Below the pieces are notes generated by a model. It saw only the letters and a program-made list of their open reading frames with translations. It ran no database searches and had not been told where the DNA came from. Position numbers and translations under genes: made by a program. This document shows positions 25,362 to 37,870 of a DNA stretch of 64,000 bases, in pieces. The stretch comes from Cupriavidus pinatubonensis (lineage in GTDB: Bacteria > Pseudomonadota > Gammaproteobacteria > Burkholderiales > Burkholderiaceae): positions 434,001 through 498,000 of the forward strand of contig NZ_CP080767.1 in NCBI RefSeq assembly GCF_019602855.1, read 5' to 3'. Every line of letters starts with the position of its first letter. The first letter of the stretch is position 1.

Positions 25362-26156
25362 CTAGCCTGCGGCCTCCACGGCTCTCGCTGCCAGCACCGG
25401 GATCAAGTGAGCGCGGTACTCGGGGGATGCGTGCAGGTCGGCGTTGAGGTTTGATGGATCGACCTTGACTGCTTTGGCTGCCGCTGACGTGAAGCTTGCC
25501 GCTAGTGCCTGTTCCAGCGGCTGACAGCGGAAGACGCTGTCGGCTGCGCCGGTGACGGAGACTCGCACATTGCCGCCGGTGCGCGCGACCATCACGCCGA
25601 CCAGCGCGAAGCGCGAGGCCGGGTTACGGAACTTGATGTAGGCCGCTTTCTCGGGGATCGGGAAGCGCACGGCGGTGATCAGTTCGTCTGGCTCCAGCGC
25701 GGTTTCGTACAAGCCTTTGAAGAAGTCGTCGGCGGCGATGGTGCGGCGGTCGGTGACTACCGTTGCGTTGAGCCCCAGTACGGCGGCCGGATAGCACGCG
25801 GCGGGGTCGTCGTTGGCTAGCGAGCCACCGATGGTGCCCATCGCGCGGACCTGGCGGTCGCCGATGCCTTCGGCCAGTGCGGCCAGTGCGGGGATGCGCT
25901 GGCGTACCTCGGCGTTGGCGGCAACGTCGGCGTGGCGCGCGGCGGCGCCGATCACGACTTCGTTGCCTTCGACGCGGATATCGGCCATGCCGGGGATGCG
26001 TGCTACGTCGATGAGCGTGGACGGCGAGGCGAGGCGCAGCTTCATCGCGGCCAGCAGGCTCTGGCCGCCGGCCAGGAACTTGGCGTCGGGGTCGGCCTTG
26101 AGCTTCGCGACGGCCGCCTTGGCATCCGCTGCACGTTCAAACTGGAATGCGTACAT
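25362..26156 (-). CDS. coxM: Molybdenum hydroxylase FAD-binding subunit (CoxM-like)
   Basis: A 264-aa medium subunit with both FAD motifs of the family: AGGQSLL near residue 30 and TIGGSLANDDPAACYPA near residue 110. It passes electrons from the Mo and 2Fe-2S centres to FAD and then to an acceptor. Length is slightly below the roughly 288 aa of O. carboxidovorans CoxM. It lies 30 bp downstream of the large-subunit gene, so the structural order is coxS-coxL-coxM rather than coxM-S-L. The folded element begins just beyond its stop. Confidence 0.93.
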   Translation of the reverse strand: MYAFQFERAADAKAAVAKLKADPDAKFLAGGQSLLAAMKLRLASPSTLIDVARIPGMADIRVEGNEVVIGAAARHADVAANAEVRQRIPALAALAEGIGDRQVRAMGTIGGSLANDDPAACYPAAVLGLNATVVTDRRTIAADDFFKGLYETALEPDELITAVRFPIPEKAAYIKFRNPASRFALVGVMVARTGGNVRVSVTGAADSVFRCQPLEQALAASFTSAAAKAVKVDPSNLNADLHASPEYRAHLIPVLAARAVEAAG

Positions 26157-26186
26157 GTCGGTTTCCTTTGTGGTTCGTCGGCGGAC

Positions 26187-28562
<2,376 letters not shown>

Positions 28563-28574
28563 GGCTGGCTTCCC

Positions 28575-29084
28575 TTACTCGGCGCTCGCGGCGGTGCCCG
28601 CGAGCATGGCGGCCTGGCCCTGCTGCACGGCCTTGACGATGTTGTGATAACCGGTGCAGCGGCACAGGTTGCCTTCGAGTTGCTGGCGGATGGTGGTGGC
28701 ATCGGCATCCGGCCGCGCGTTCACGAGCGCCGTGGCTGCCATGACCATGCCGGGCGTGCAGAAGCCGCATTGCAGGCCGTGGCATTCGCGGAAGGCTTCC
28801 TGCATCGGGTGCATGGCCGGAGACCCGTTGCCCACGCGTATGCCTGCGAGGCCCTCAATGGTCGTAACCTCGGCGCCATCGGCCTGCACGGCGAGGATAT
28901 TGCAGGACTTGACCGCGCGCCCGTCCAGGTGGATCGTGCAGGCGCCGCACTGCGCGGTATCGCAGCCGACATGCGTGCCGGTCAGCCGGAGCTGTTCGCG
29001 GAGGAACTGGACGAGTAGGGTGTTGGGTTCTACCTGAGCGTCAACGGCCTTGCCATTGACCGTCAGGCGGATCGGAATCGGCAT
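28575..29084 (-). CDS. coxS: Molybdenum hydroxylase 2Fe-2S subunit (CoxS-like)
   Basis: A 169-aa small subunit with two 2Fe-2S clusters. The N-terminal plant-ferredoxin-type cluster uses [16 protein letters not shown] plus a later Cys in VKSCN; the C-terminal helical cluster uses CGFCTPGM and NLCRCTGY. It carries electrons from molybdenum to the FAD subunit. ATG 29084 ([11 protein letters not shown]) has ggag six bases upstream; ATG 29096 would add four residues. It is the first gene of the minus-strand operon, so the operon promoter must lie between 29085 and 29403. Confidence 0.93.
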   Translation of the reverse strand: MPIPIRLTVNGKAVDAQVEPNTLLVQFLREQLRLTGTHVGCDTAQCGACTIHLDGRAVKSCNILAVQADGAEVTTIEGLAGIRVGNGSPAMHPMQEAFRECHGLQCGFCTPGMVMAATALVNARPDADATTIRQQLEGNLCRCTGYHNIVKAVQQGQAAMLAGTAASAE

Positions 29085-29111
29085 GCTTGTCTCCATGAGG
29101 GGTGGAAGCGC

Positions 29112-29297
29112 ATGACCAATTCCCAGGAACCCGAAAGAACAGCGCGGGACTGGCCACGACGCGGTACTGCCGTTTGCTACGGCTATTTCGTGATATTGGT
29201 GCTGCCGGTGCTGCCCACGGCGGCTGCCGTGCGGGAGGAAAACGGAAAACTCCCGGCGGCCGGCGAACGTTTGGCCGCGACGGGCTCTAACAGTTAA
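29112..29297 (+). CDS. Doubtful small ORF in the coxS / yqaA divergent gap
   Basis: A 61-codon frame begins [13 protein letters not shown], has one hydrophobic stretch ([16 protein letters not shown]) and ends with TAA. It lies in the 319-bp gap between the coxS start and the yqaA-like gene, where the promoters of both are expected. A gtggaag sequence precedes the ATG at a poor distance. It could be a small membrane peptide or a chance frame. Nothing else recognisable was seen in this gap. Confidence 0.2.
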   Translation: MTNSQEPERTARDWPRRGTAVCYGYFVILVLPVLPTAAAVREENGKLPAAGERLAATGSNS

Positions 29298-29403
29298 TCA
29301 CAAATCGCCGGGCGGTGCCATGCGGGTTCCCCGTGCCTCGAAAGGGGGGCGGCTAGAATGGCTGGCACCGAACCGGCACGCTCAGATACCCCGGCACCAA
29401 GAC

Positions 29404-29982
29404 ATGGAAGCCTTCTTCGACTGGCTGTTCGAGACCGTCGCCCTCCCCAAGGTGGGCCTGCCCGCGATCTTCGTCGTGAGCCTCGTGTCGGCCACGCTGC
29501 TACCGCTGGGCTCGGAGCCGGCCGTATTCGGCTACATCAAGCTCAACCCGGACATGTTCTGGCCGGCGGTGCTGGTTGCCACGCTGGGCAACACCGCGGG
29601 CGGTGCCATCGACTGGTGGCTCGGCTACGCGGCCAAGCTCGCGCTGGTGCGCTACCGCAAGCGGCGCCAGATGCGCGAGCACGAGCAGGAACATCGCGAA
29701 CATCGCCGTCATGTGCGCAAGCCCACCAAGCCAAAGCTCGACGCACGCTACTTTCACTGGATGAAGCGCCTTGGGCCGCCAACGCTGCTACTGTCATGGC
29801 TGCCTGCCATTGGTGATCCTTTATGCACATTGGCGGGTTGGCTCCGATTGTCGTTCTGGCCGAGCCTGGCTTACATGGCGATCGGCAAATTCCTGCGATA
29901 TCTGGCCATGACTGCCAGTCTGCTGTGGATTCCGGACAGTTTTTGGCACAACATTGCCCAGATGTTGCGGTCCTGGTTCTGA
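29404..29982 (+). CDS. YqaA/DedA-type small inner-membrane protein
   Basis: A 192-aa protein of the SNARE-associated/VTT (DedA-like) group, YqaA branch. Hydrophobic segments are at about residues 12-40, 45-70, 120-145 and 155-175, with the family stretch LPLGSEPAVFGYIKLNP and the helix pair around GNTAGGAIDWWLGY. A basic His/Arg-rich loop (RKRRQMREHEQEHREHRRH) lies between the halves. DedA-family proteins take part in membrane lipid and envelope homeostasis; YqaA itself has no settled role. ATG 29404 was chosen from family length; the frame is open 28 codons upstream. Confidence 0.82.
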   Translation: MEAFFDWLFETVALPKVGLPAIFVVSLVSATLLPLGSEPAVFGYIKLNPDMFWPAVLVATLGNTAGGAIDWWLGYAAKLALVRYRKRRQMREHEQEHREHRRHVRKPTKPKLDARYFHWMKRLGPPTLLLSWLPAIGDPLCTLAGWLRLSFWPSLAYMAIGKFLRYLAMTASLLWIPDSFWHNIAQMLRSWF

Positions 29983-30077
29983 ATGCTTGCGTGTCGGATG
30001 GTGCGCAGAGCGGCGCTAAACCCTTGTTCCGGCACGGGTTGTGCCATGTTGCGGCGCGGCGAAACCGTGCCATGCAG

Positions 30078-30083
30078 TACAAT
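30078..30083 (+). promoter_or_regulatory. Possible -10 element for the FAD/Fe-S oxidoreductase gene
   Basis: TACAAT matches five of six bases of the sigma-70 -10 consensus and lies 59 bp before the ATG at 30142. No good -35 is found at 16-18 bp, so this is a weak call. Confidence 0.3.
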
Positions 30084-30141
30084 CGCCCTTTAATGAACGA
30101 TCGGCGCACCCCTTCAGTGCGCAGCAGGAAGCGGTCCCCCC

Positions 30142-33100
30142 ATGAACGCCCCACTCGTGCTCGACGCCAAGCTCGCCGCGCAGGACGCCCCTCCGCGCCT
30201 GCGTGAAATCCCCTATAACTACACGTCCTTCTCGGACCGCGAGATTGTCATCCGCCTGCTCGGCGAAGAGGCCTGGCGCATCCTGGACGAACTGCGCAGC
30301 GAACGCCGGACCGGCCGTTCGGCACGCATGCTGTACGAGGTGCTCGGCGATATCTGGGTCGTGCGCCGCAACCCGTACCTGCAGGACGACCTGCTCGAGA
30401 ATCCCAAGCGCCGCCAGATGCTGGTGAGCGCGCTGCACCATCGCCTGGGCGAGATCGAGAAGCGCCGCGCGGCCGACCGTGCCGAGCACGCCGAGCCGGC
30501 CGCCGAGGACCGCTCGCACCGCGTGGAGCAGCTCGTCGCGTTTGCCAAGCAGGCGATCGAGGATTTCAAGAACGAATTTGCCGCCGCCTACGATCTGCGC
30601 AAGCGCGCGCAGCGCGTGCTGGGCCGCGTCACGCAGAAGGACAACATCAAATTCGACGGGCTGTCGCGTGTGTCGCACGTGACCGACGCGACCGACTGGC
30701 GTGTCGAGTATCCGTTCGTCGTGCTGACGCCCGATACCGAGGAAGAGATCGCCGGCCTGGTCAAGGGCTGTTTCGAACTCGGCCTGACCATCATCCCGCG
30801 CGGGGGCGGCACCGGTTACACCGGCGGCGCCGTGCCGCTGACGCCGATGAGCGCGGTCATCAACACCGAGAAGCTCGAACAGCTCGGCCCGGTCGAGGAA
30901 ACCGACTTGCCGGGCGTGTCCCACAAGGTCGCTACGATCTTCTCCGGCGCCGGCGTAGTGACGCGCCGCGTGGCCGACGCCGCCGAGAAGGCCGGCCTGG
31001 TGTTCGCCGTGGACCCGACCTCGATCGACGCATCCTGCATCGGCGGTAACGTGGCCATGAACGCCGGCGGCAAGAAGGCCGTGCTGTGGGGCACCGCGCT
31101 GGACAACCTGGCCTGGTGGCGCATGGTCGATCCGGAAGGCAACTGGCTTGAAGTCACGCGCCTGGACCACAACCTCGGCAAGATCCACGACGTGGCGGTC
31201 GCCACGTTCGAACTGAAGTGGTCGGACGGCAACCGCGCGCCGGGCGAGAAGGTGCTGCGCACCGAGACGCTCGCCATCCAGGGCCGCGTGTTCCGCAAGG
31301 AAGGGCTGGGCAAGGACGTTACCGACAAGTTCCTGGCGGGCCTGCCCGGCGTGCAGAAGGAAGGCTGCGACGGCATCATCACGAGCGCGCGCTGGATCCT
31401 GCACCGCATGCCGAAGCACATCCGCACGGTGTGCCTGGAGTTCTTCGGCCAGGCGCGCGATGCGATTCCGAGCATCGTCGAGATCAAGGACTACCTCGAC
31501 GCCGAGTCGAAGAAGCCGGGCGGCGCCATCCTGGCAGGCCTGGAGCACCTCGACGAGCGCTACCTGCGCGCGGTCGGCTATGCGACCAAGAGCAAGCGCA
31601 ACGGGTTCCCGAAGATGGTGCTGATCGGCGATATCGTCGGCGACGATGAAGACGCCGTGGCGCGCGCCACCTCGGAAGTGATCCGCATGGCCAACGGCAA
31701 GAGCGGCGAAGGCTTTATCGCCGTGAGCCCGGAGGCCCGCAAGAAATTCTGGCTCGACCGTTCGCGCACCGCTGCCATCGCACGCCACACCAACGCCTTC
31801 AAGATCAATGAAGACGTGGTGATTCCGCTGCCGCGCATGGGCGAGTACACCGACGGCATCGAGCGCATCAACATCGAGCTGTCGATCAAGAACAAGCTCG
31901 CGCTGGTCGACGCGCTGGAAGCGTTCTTCGCACGCGGCAACCTGCCGCTGGGCCGCAGCGACGACGCCAACGAGATCCCGAGCGCCGAACTGCTCGAAGA
32001 CCGCGTCCAGCATGCGCTCACGCTGCTGCGCGAGATCCGCTCGCGCTGGCGCTACCTGCAGGACCACCTCGACACGCCGCTGGCCACCGCCAAGGCTGCG
32101 CTGATCGGCCATGGCCTGGGTTTGCTCGGCCAGGCGTTCGATGCGCGCCTGCAGCAACAGCCGGACGCCAATGTGTTCCACCTGCTGCAGGACCGCACGA
32201 TCCGCGTATCCTGGAAGAGCGAAGTGCGCGCCGAGCTGCGCAAGATCTTCAACGGCGGCGAGTTCAAGCCGATCCTCGACGAAGCGCAGGCGATCCACAA
32301 GCAGGTGCTGCGCGGCCGTGTCTTCGTGGCGCTGCACATGCACGCCGGCGACGGCAACGTGCACACGAACATTCCGGTCAATTCGGACAACTACGACATG
32401 CTGCAGGACGCCCACCGCGCGGTGGCCCGCATCATGGACCTGGCGCGTTCCCTCGACGGCGTGATTTCGGGCGAGCACGGTATTGGCATCACCAAGCTCG
32501 AATTCCTGACGGAGGACGAGATCGGCGACTTCCGCACCTACAAGCAGAAGGTCGATCCGCAGGGCCGCTTCAACAAGGGCAAGCTGCTGCCCGGCGCCGA
32601 CCTGCGCAACGCTTACACGCCGTCGTTCGGCCTCATGGGGCATGAGTCCCTGATCATGCAGCAGAGCGATATCGGCGCGATTGCCGACAGCGTCAAGGAC
32701 TGCCTGCGCTGCGGCAAGTGCAAGCCGGTGTGCGCCACGCACGTGCCGCGCGCGAACCTGCTGTACAGCCCGCGCAACAAGATCCTGGCGACCTCGCTGC
32801 TGGTCGAGGCCTTCCTGTACGAAGAGCAGACGCGCCGCGGCGTGTCGATCAAGCACTGGGACGAGTTCTCCGACGTGGCCGACCACTGCACGGTCTGCCA
32901 CAAGTGCGCGACGCCGTGCCCGGTGAAGATCGACTTCGGCGATGTGTCGATGAACATGCGCAACCTGCTGCGCAAGATGGGGCAGAAGAAATTCAACCCC
33001 GGCACGGCAGCGTCGATGTTCTTCCTGAACGCCACCAGCCCCGAGACCATCAACCTGACCCGCAAGGTCATGATCGACTGGGGCTACAAGGCACAGCGCC

Positions 33101-34116
33101 TCGGCAACGAGGTGCTGAAGAAGTTCGCGAAGAAGCAGACCGCACACCCGCCCGCCACGGTCGGCAAGCCGCCGGTGCGCGAGCAGGTGATCCACTTCAT
33201 CAACAAGAAGATGCCGGGCAACCTGCCCAAGAAGACGGCACGCGCGCTGCTCGACATCGAGGACAACGAGATCGTGCCGATCATTCGCGACCCGAAGGCG
33301 ACCACGCCGGAAACGGAAGCGGTGTTCTACTTCCCGGGCTGCGGCTCGGAGCGGCTGTTCTCGCAGGTGGGCCTGGCCACGCAGGCAATGCTGTGGCACG
33401 TCGGCGTGCAGACCGTGCTGCCGCCGGGCTACCTGTGCTGCGGCTATCCGCAGCGCGGCAGCGGCCAGTATGACAAGGCCGAGAAGATCGTCACCGACAA
33501 CCGCGTGCTGTTCCATCGCGTCGCCAATACGCTGAACTACCTCGACATCAAGACGGTGGTGGTCAGCTGCGGTACGTGCTACGACCAGCTCGCCGGCTAT
33601 GAATTCGAGAAGATCTTCCCGGGCTGCCGCATCATCGACATCCACGAATACCTGCTCGAGAAGGGCGTAAAGCTCGAAGGCATCACCGGTACGCGCTACA
33701 TGTACCACGACCCCTGCCACACGCCGATCAAGACCATGGATCCGACCAAGCTCGTCAACGAGCTCGTGGGCGGCAACGGTGCGGCCGGCAAGATCGAGAA
33801 GAACGACCGTTGCTGCGGCGAGTCGGGCACGCTGGCCGTGACCCGTCCGGATGTCTCGACGCAGATCCGCTTCCGCAAGGAAGAGGAGATGACCAAGGGC
33901 GCCGACAAGCTGCGCGCCGACGGTTTCACCGGCGACGTCAAGATCCTGACGAGCTGCCCGTCGTGCCTGCAGGGCCTGTCGCGCTACAACGAAGATGCGT
34001 CCGTGCAGGCCGATTACATCGTCGTCGAGATGGCCAAGCATCTGCTGGGCGAGAACTGGATGCCCGAGTACGTGGCCAAGGCCAACGCCGGCGGCATCGA
34101 GCGGGTGCTGGTGTGA
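30142..34116 (+). CDS. Large FAD-linked oxidase / Fe-S / CCG-domain fusion (DUF3683-containing)
   Basis: A 1324-aa fusion. Residues about 1-190 match the DUF3683 region. Next is a VAO-type FAD domain ([34 protein letters not shown]) and the FAD-oxidase C-terminal domain with [12 protein letters not shown] and SGEHGIGI. Two 4Fe-4S motifs follow, [11 protein letters not shown] (854-864) and [11 protein letters not shown] (916-926), then two CCG domains ([10 protein letters not shown] with [19 protein letters not shown] with [11 protein letters not shown]). The order resembles E. coli YdiJ and glycolate/D-lactate oxidases with their Fe-S subunit fused on, but is about 300 residues longer. It probably oxidises a D-2-hydroxy acid and feeds electrons to the quinone pool. 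The substrate is unknown. The HIT gene overlaps its stop by 4 bp. Confidence 0.9.
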   Translation: MNAPLVLDAKLAAQDAPPRLREIPYNYTSFSDREIVIRLLGEEAWRILDELRSERRTGRSARMLYEVLGDIWVVRRNPYLQDDLLENPKRRQMLVSALHHRLGEIEKRRAADRAEHAEPAAEDRSHRVEQLVAFAKQAIEDFKNEFAAAYDLRKRAQRVLGRVTQKDNIKFDGLSRVSHVTDATDWRVEYPFVVLTPDTEEEIAGLVKGCFELGLTIIPRGGGTGYTGGAVPLTPMSAVINTEKLEQLGPVEETDLPGVSHKVATIFSGAGVVTRRVADAAEKAGLVFAVDPTSIDASCIGGNVAMNAGGKKAVLWGTALDNLAWWRMVDPEGNWLEVTRLDHNLGKIHDVAVATFELKWSDGNRAPGEKVLRTETLAIQGRVFRKEGLGKDVTDKFLAGLPGVQKEGCDGIITSARWILHRMPKHIRTVCLEFFGQARDAIPSIVEIKDYLDAESKKPGGAILAGLEHLDERYLRAVGYATKSKRNGFPKMVLIGDIVGDDEDAVARATSEVIRMANGKSGEGFIAVSPEARKKFWLDRSRTAAIARHTNAFKINEDVVIPLPRMGEYTDGIERINIELSIKNKLALVDALEAFFARGNLPLGRSDDANEIPSAELLEDRVQHALTLLREIRSRWRYLQDHLDTPLATAKAALIGHGLGLLGQAFDARLQQQPDANVFHLLQDRTIRVSWKSEVRAELRKIFNGGEFKPILDEAQAIHKQVLRGRVFVALHMHAGDGNVHTNIPVNSDNYDMLQDAHRAVARIMDLARSLDGVISGEHGIGITKLEFLTEDEIGDFRTYKQKVDPQGRFNKGKLLPGADLRNAYTPSFGLMGHESLIMQQSDIGAIADSVKDCLRCGKCKPVCATHVPRANLLYSPRNKILATSLLVEAFLYEEQTRRGVSIKHWDEFSDVADHCTVCHKCATPCPVKIDFGDVSMNMRNLLRKMGQKKFNPGTAASMFFLNATSPETINLTRKVMIDWGYKAQRLGNEVLKKFAKKQTAHPPATVGKPPVREQVIHFINKKMPGNLPKKTARALLDIEDNEIVPIIRDPKATTPETEAVFYFPGCGSERLFSQVGLATQAMLWHVGVQTVLPPGYLCCGYPQRGSGQYDKAEKIVTDNRVLFHRVANTLNYLDIKTVVVSCGTCYDQLAGYEFEKIFPGCRIIDIHEYLLEKGVKLEGITGTRYMYHDPCHTPIKTMDPTKLVNELVGGNGAAGKIEKNDRCCGESGTLAVTRPDVSTQIRFRKEEEMTKGADKLRADGFTGDVKILTSCPSCLQGLSRYNEDASVQADYIVVEMAKHLLGENWMPEYVAKANAGGIERVLV

Positions 34117-34547
34117 CGCGCGTCCAGGGCTGCCCCCTGTGCGAAGCCGACGGCGGCGAGCTCGTCTGGATGGGTGACCGCGCGCGCGTGATCCTGGTCG
34201 AGCACGACCGTTTCCCGGGCTTCTGCCGCATCGTCTGGAACGACCATGCGGCGGAACTGACCGATCTCGACGAGACCGACCAGGCCTGGCTGATGCGGCT
34301 GGTCGCGCGCGTGGAGCGCCTGGTGCGCGAAGTCATGACGCCGGACAAGGTCAACCTGGCCGCGTTCGGCAATATGGTGCCGCACCTGCACTGGCACATC
34401 ATCCCGCGCTATCGCTGGGATACGCATTTCCCCGAAGCCATCTGGGCCGCGCCGCAACGTGCCGCGGACCCGGCACGCATGGCGGAGTTGGCGAGCCGGC
34501 TGCCGGCGCTGCGCACGGCACTTTCCGCACTGGCGGCCGACAGCTAA
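34113..34547 (+). CDS. HIT-family protein
   Basis: A 144-aa protein with the histidine-triad motif [10 protein letters not shown] near residue 90 and an N-terminal CPLC pair. HIT proteins are nucleotide hydrolases or transferases acting on AMP-lysine, diadenosine polyphosphates or similar conjugates. The GTG start at 34113 overlaps the stop of the upstream oxidoreductase (GTGA), which shows translational coupling and sets the start; a longer frame runs through the upstream gene and is not used. Confidence 0.88.
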   Translation: MTRVQGCPLCEADGGELVWMGDRARVILVEHDRFPGFCRIVWNDHAAELTDLDETDQAWLMRLVARVERLVREVMTPDKVNLAAFGNMVPHLHWHIIPRYRWDTHFPEAIWAAPQRAADPARMAELASRLPALRTALSALAADS

Positions 34548-34573
34548 GCTACGCGGCGGCAACTGCCTTCCGG

Positions 34574-34596
34574 GCGGCGCGGCGGAACCGCGCCGC
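34574..34596. terminator. GC-rich hairpin after the HIT gene
   Basis: GCGGCGCGG, five bases, CCGCGCCGC forms a perfect 9-bp stem 26 bp after the HIT stop. No T-run follows, so it may mark the 3' end of the transcript or a pause site. Confidence 0.4.
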
Positions 34597-34701
34597 GCGG
34601 GATGCGTCTGAATCCCTGTTGTCGTCGCAAGGGCCGTCGCGGCCGTTGCTGTTTCCAGAAGAATAAGCCCGCCGTAGCGCCGCGGGCGTACCGCTGCCGC
34701 T

Positions 34702-36567
34702 ATGTCCACTACACCGACTTCCGTCACCGTACCGGGCCCGGCCGTTCCCGCCAGGGCCCTCAAGATCCAGAGCCGGTTGCGCATGGGCGCGACCTGGGCG
34801 CTGATCAAGCCCTACTGGAAGTCCGAAGACCGCAAGGCGGGCCTGGGCCTGCTGACCCTGGTGGTCGCGCTCAACCTTGGCATCGTCTACATCAACGTGC
34901 TGCTCAACGAGTGGAACCGCGTGTTCTACAACGCGCTGGAGCAGCGCGATTACGCGTCGTTCAAGGTGCTGCTGCTGCGCTTCTCATGGATCGCGGCTTT
35001 CTTCATCGTCGCCGCAATCTCGCGGCAGTACTACACGATGATGCTGCAGATGCGCTGGCGTACCTGGATGACGGGCCAGTTCATGGGCCACTGGATGGGA
35101 CACCAGGCGTACTACCGGATCGAGCAGACGCACACCACCGACAACCCCGACCAGCGTATTTCCGACGACCTGCGCCAGTTCACCGACGGCGCGCTGACGC
35201 TGTCGCTGGGGCTGCTCAATTCCGTGGTGACGCTGCTGTCCTTCGTCGGCATCCTGTGGACGGTGTCGGGCCCGATCAGCATAGCGCTGGGCGGCAACGA
35301 GTTCGTGATCCCAGGCTACATGGTGTGGTTTGCCGCGGGCTACGCAGTGATCGGCTCGCTGATTGCGCACGTCGTCGGCCGGCCGCTGATCGGCCTGAAC
35401 TTCCAGCAGGAACAGTACGAGGCGGATTTCCGTTTCACGCTGGTGCGCCTGCGCGAGAACAGCGAACCCGTGGCGCTGTACCGCGGCGAGCCGACCGAGC
35501 AGGCCGGGCTGCGCGCGCGCTTCGACCGCATTCGTGCGAACTGGAACCAGCTCATGCGCTATACGCGGCGGCTGACGTTCGTGAGTTCGGGCTATGCGCA
35601 GTTCGCGATCATCTTCCCGATTCTGGTTGCGGCGCCGCGTTACTTCGCCGGCAAGATGACGCTGGGCGGCCTGATGCAGACCAGCTCGGCGTTCGGCCAG
35701 GTACAGGGCGCGCTGTCGTGGTTCGTGGATAGCTACGCGACGCTGGTCGGCTGGAAGGCCGCGGCCAACCGTCTGATCGATTTCCAGGAAGCGATCCGCG
35801 TCGCGGAGCGGCAGGACGTGACGCACACCGGCACGCGCGACATCGAGGTCGAGCATACCGGCGAATCGCAGGCGGGTATCGACGTCGACGGCCTTGGCCT
35901 CGCCCTGCCAGTGCGGGCGCAACGCGGCGCGAGCGTGGGCCAGCGTCCGCTGGTCGCACCGTTCTCGCTGGCGATTGCGCCGGGCGAGCGCTGGCTCGTA
36001 AGCGGGCCGTCCGGCTGCGGCAAGAGCGTGCTGTTCCGCGCGCTGGCTGGCATCTGGCCGTATGGCACCGGTACCGTGACCATGCCGGCCGGCGCGCGCA
36101 TGCTGTTCCTGCCGCAGCGCAGCTACCTGCCAATCGGCACGCTGGCGGATGCGCTGGCGTACCCCGACGCGGGCACGGCTCACGACGGCGAATCTCTGCA
36201 GGCGGTACTGCGCCAGGCGCAGCTGCCACAGCTTGTCGACCAGCTCGACGTCTTTGACAACTGGTCGCTGCGGCTGTCGCCGGGCGAGCAACAACGACTG
36301 GCGTTTGCCCGTGCGCTGCTGCAGAAGCCCCAGTACCTGTTCCTCGACGAAGCCACCAGCGCGCTCGACGAGGAAACCGAGGGCGCCATGTACCGCCTGA
36401 TGGTGCAGGCATTGCCCGAAGCGGCGATCATCAGCATTGCCCACCGCAGTACCGTGGCGGCCTTCCACGGCCGCCGGCTGCGCTATGTTCCCGAAGACGG
36501 TGCCGGCACGGCAGATGGGCAAGGTGGGGTGCCTGCGGTAAGCTATCGGGTCGTATGCGAGGCGTGA
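34702..36567 (+). CDS. SbmA/BacA-type ABC transporter, membrane and ATPase domains fused
   Basis: A 621-aa protein of the YddA type. The N-terminal 330 residues hold about six membrane helices in an SbmA/BacA-like domain (NEWNRVFYNALEQRDY; QMRWRTWMTGQFMGHWM; DNPDQRISDDL). The C-terminal ATPase has Walker A GPSGCGKSVLF, signature LSPGEQQRLAFAR and Walker B YLFLDEATSALDEE. Relatives of SbmA import peptides or modified peptides; peroxisomal ABCD transporters share the ancestry. Substrate is unknown. No partner genes are adjacent; DUF971 follows at 52 bp. Confidence 0.88.
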   Translation: MSTTPTSVTVPGPAVPARALKIQSRLRMGATWALIKPYWKSEDRKAGLGLLTLVVALNLGIVYINVLLNEWNRVFYNALEQRDYASFKVLLLRFSWIAAFFIVAAISRQYYTMMLQMRWRTWMTGQFMGHWMGHQAYYRIEQTHTTDNPDQRISDDLRQFTDGALTLSLGLLNSVVTLLSFVGILWTVSGPISIALGGNEFVIPGYMVWFAAGYAVIGSLIAHVVGRPLIGLNFQQEQYEADFRFTLVRLRENSEPVALYRGEPTEQAGLRARFDRIRANWNQLMRYTRRLTFVSSGYAQFAIIFPILVAAPRYFAGKMTLGGLMQTSSAFGQVQGALSWFVDSYATLVGWKAAANRLIDFQEAIRVAERQDVTHTGTRDIEVEHTGESQAGIDVDGLGLALPVRAQRGASVGQRPLVAPFSLAIAPGERWLVSGPSGCGKSVLFRALAGIWPYGTGTVTMPAGARMLFLPQRSYLPIGTLADALAYPDAGTAHDGESLQAVLRQAQLPQLVDQLDVFDNWSLRLSPGEQQRLAFARALLQKPQYLFLDEATSALDEETEGAMYRLMVQALPEAAIISIAHRSTVAAFHGRRLRYVPEDGAGTADGQGGVPAVSYRVVCEA

Positions 36568-36619
36568 CCGCGGACCGCGGCACGCCAATCCACCAGGCGC
36601 CCAAGCCGGCGTACCCAAT

Positions 36620-37036
36620 ATGGCAGGCCTCGAAAAAGATACTCCCCATCCCACCGCGCTGACCGTGCACACGCAGTCGCGCGTGCTCGAAATCGGCTTC
36701 GACAACGGGCGCAGCTTCCGGCTGCCGTTCGAGCTGCTGCGCGTGTATTCGCCATCGGCCGAAGTGCAGGGCCATGGCCCTGGCCAGGAAGTGCTGCAGA
36801 CCGGCAAGCGCGATGTCGGCATTGCCGCCGTGGAGCCCGTGGGCAACTACGCGGTCCAGATCCGCTTCTCCGACGGCCACGATACGGGCATCTATTCCTG
36901 GGAACTGCTCTACCGCCTTGGCGACCAGCAGGAGGCGCTGTGGGCCGATTACCTGAAGCGCCTGGAAGCTGCCGGCGCCGACCGTGACACGCCCATGGCG
37001 GCGCCGGGCGGCCATGGCTGCGGCCATCACCACTGA
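36620..37036 (+). CDS. DUF971 family protein with His-rich tail
   Basis: A 138-aa protein matching the DUF971 domain (also the N-terminal domain of gamma-butyrobetaine hydroxylase): SRVLEIGFDNGRSFRLPFELLRVYSP and YAVQIRFSDGHDTGIYSWELL are its two conserved blocks. The tail ends GGHGCGHHH, a likely metal-binding cluster. Free-standing DUF971 proteins have been linked to Fe-S cluster handling; a specific role is not visible here. It lies 30 bp upstream of ubiE and probably shares its transcript, a pairing common in betaproteobacteria. Confidence 0.85.
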   Translation: MAGLEKDTPHPTALTVHTQSRVLEIGFDNGRSFRLPFELLRVYSPSAEVQGHGPGQEVLQTGKRDVGIAAVEPVGNYAVQIRFSDGHDTGIYSWELLYRLGDQQEALWADYLKRLEAAGADRDTPMAAPGGHGCGHHH

Positions 37037-37066
37037 TCTGTACCCTCTGTACCTGGAGTCCGAGAT

Positions 37067-37798
37067 ATGAGCGAAACCCACTTCGGGTTCGAGAAGGTCG
37101 ACGAAACGGAAAAGGCCGGCAAAGTTGCCGGCGTGTTCCATTCGGTCGCCAGCAAGTATGACGTGATGAACGACCTGATGTCGGGCGGCATGCACCGGTT
37201 GTGGAAGATGTTCACCATCGCCCAGGCCAACGTGCGGCCCGGCCACAAGGTGCTGGACATTGCCGGCGGCACGGGCGACCTGGCCAAGGCGTTCGCGAAG
37301 CAGGCCGGCCCGACCGGCCAGGTCTGGCTCACGGACATCAACGAGTCGATGCTGCGCGTGGGCCGCGACCGCCTGCTCGACAAGGGCGTCGTCACACCGG
37401 TGGCGCTGTGCGACGCCGAGCACATTCCGTTTCCGGACAACTACTTCGATCTGGTCACCGTTGCATTCGGCCTGCGCAACATGACCCACAAGGACGCTGC
37501 GCTGGCCGAGATGCGCCGCGTGGTGAAGCCTGGCGGCAAGGTCATGGTTCTGGAATTCTCCAAGGTGTGGAAGCCGCTGGAAAAGGCATACGATGTCTAT
37601 TCGTTCCAGGTGCTGCCGTGGCTCGGTCAGAAGGTGGCCGGGGATGCCGCGAGCTATCGTTATCTGGCAGAATCGATCAGAATGCATCCAGACCAGACTT
37701 CACTTGTACGCTTGATGGAACAAGTTGGGCTGGAGAAGGTCGAATACTTCAATCTGACGGCCGGAGTAGTGGCGCTCCACGTCGGGCGCAAGTATTAA
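37067..37798 (+). CDS. ubiE: Ubiquinone/menaquinone C-methyltransferase UbiE
   Basis: A 243-aa SAM-dependent methyltransferase with [16 protein letters not shown] (SAM motif I), [26 protein letters not shown] and [17 protein letters not shown], all diagnostic for UbiE. It methylates the C-2 position of the demethoxyquinol ring in ubiquinone synthesis (and demethylmenaquinone where present). It stands at the head of a quinone group with a Tim44-like protein, ubiJ and ubiB downstream. A cgaga stretch before the ATG is a modest ribosome site. Confidence 0.96.
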   Translation: MSETHFGFEKVDETEKAGKVAGVFHSVASKYDVMNDLMSGGMHRLWKMFTIAQANVRPGHKVLDIAGGTGDLAKAFAKQAGPTGQVWLTDINESMLRVGRDRLLDKGVVTPVALCDAEHIPFPDNYFDLVTVAFGLRNMTHKDAALAEMRRVVKPGGKVMVLEFSKVWKPLEKAYDVYSFQVLPWLGQKVAGDAASYRYLAESIRMHPDQTSLVRLMEQVGLEKVEYFNLTAGVVALHVGRKY

Positions 37799-37870
37799 AT
37801 CGCCATTCCTGGCTTGAATTCCGGCGGCTCAGCCTGAATTTGAGCGGAAACTGACAGGGGATCACTGAAT

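Noticed and set aside
25098..25454. 118-codon plus-strand frame over the folded element
   Set aside because: Its sequence follows the inverted repeats, is Arg/Ser-rich, and runs into coxM antisense; not a credible protein.
30016..34041. 1341-codon open frame on the minus strand opposite the FAD/Fe-S oxidoreductase
   Set aside because: It is the antisense image of a GC3-rich gene; its product is Arg/His/Gln-rich with no domain, while the plus strand carries clear FAD and Fe-S motifs.
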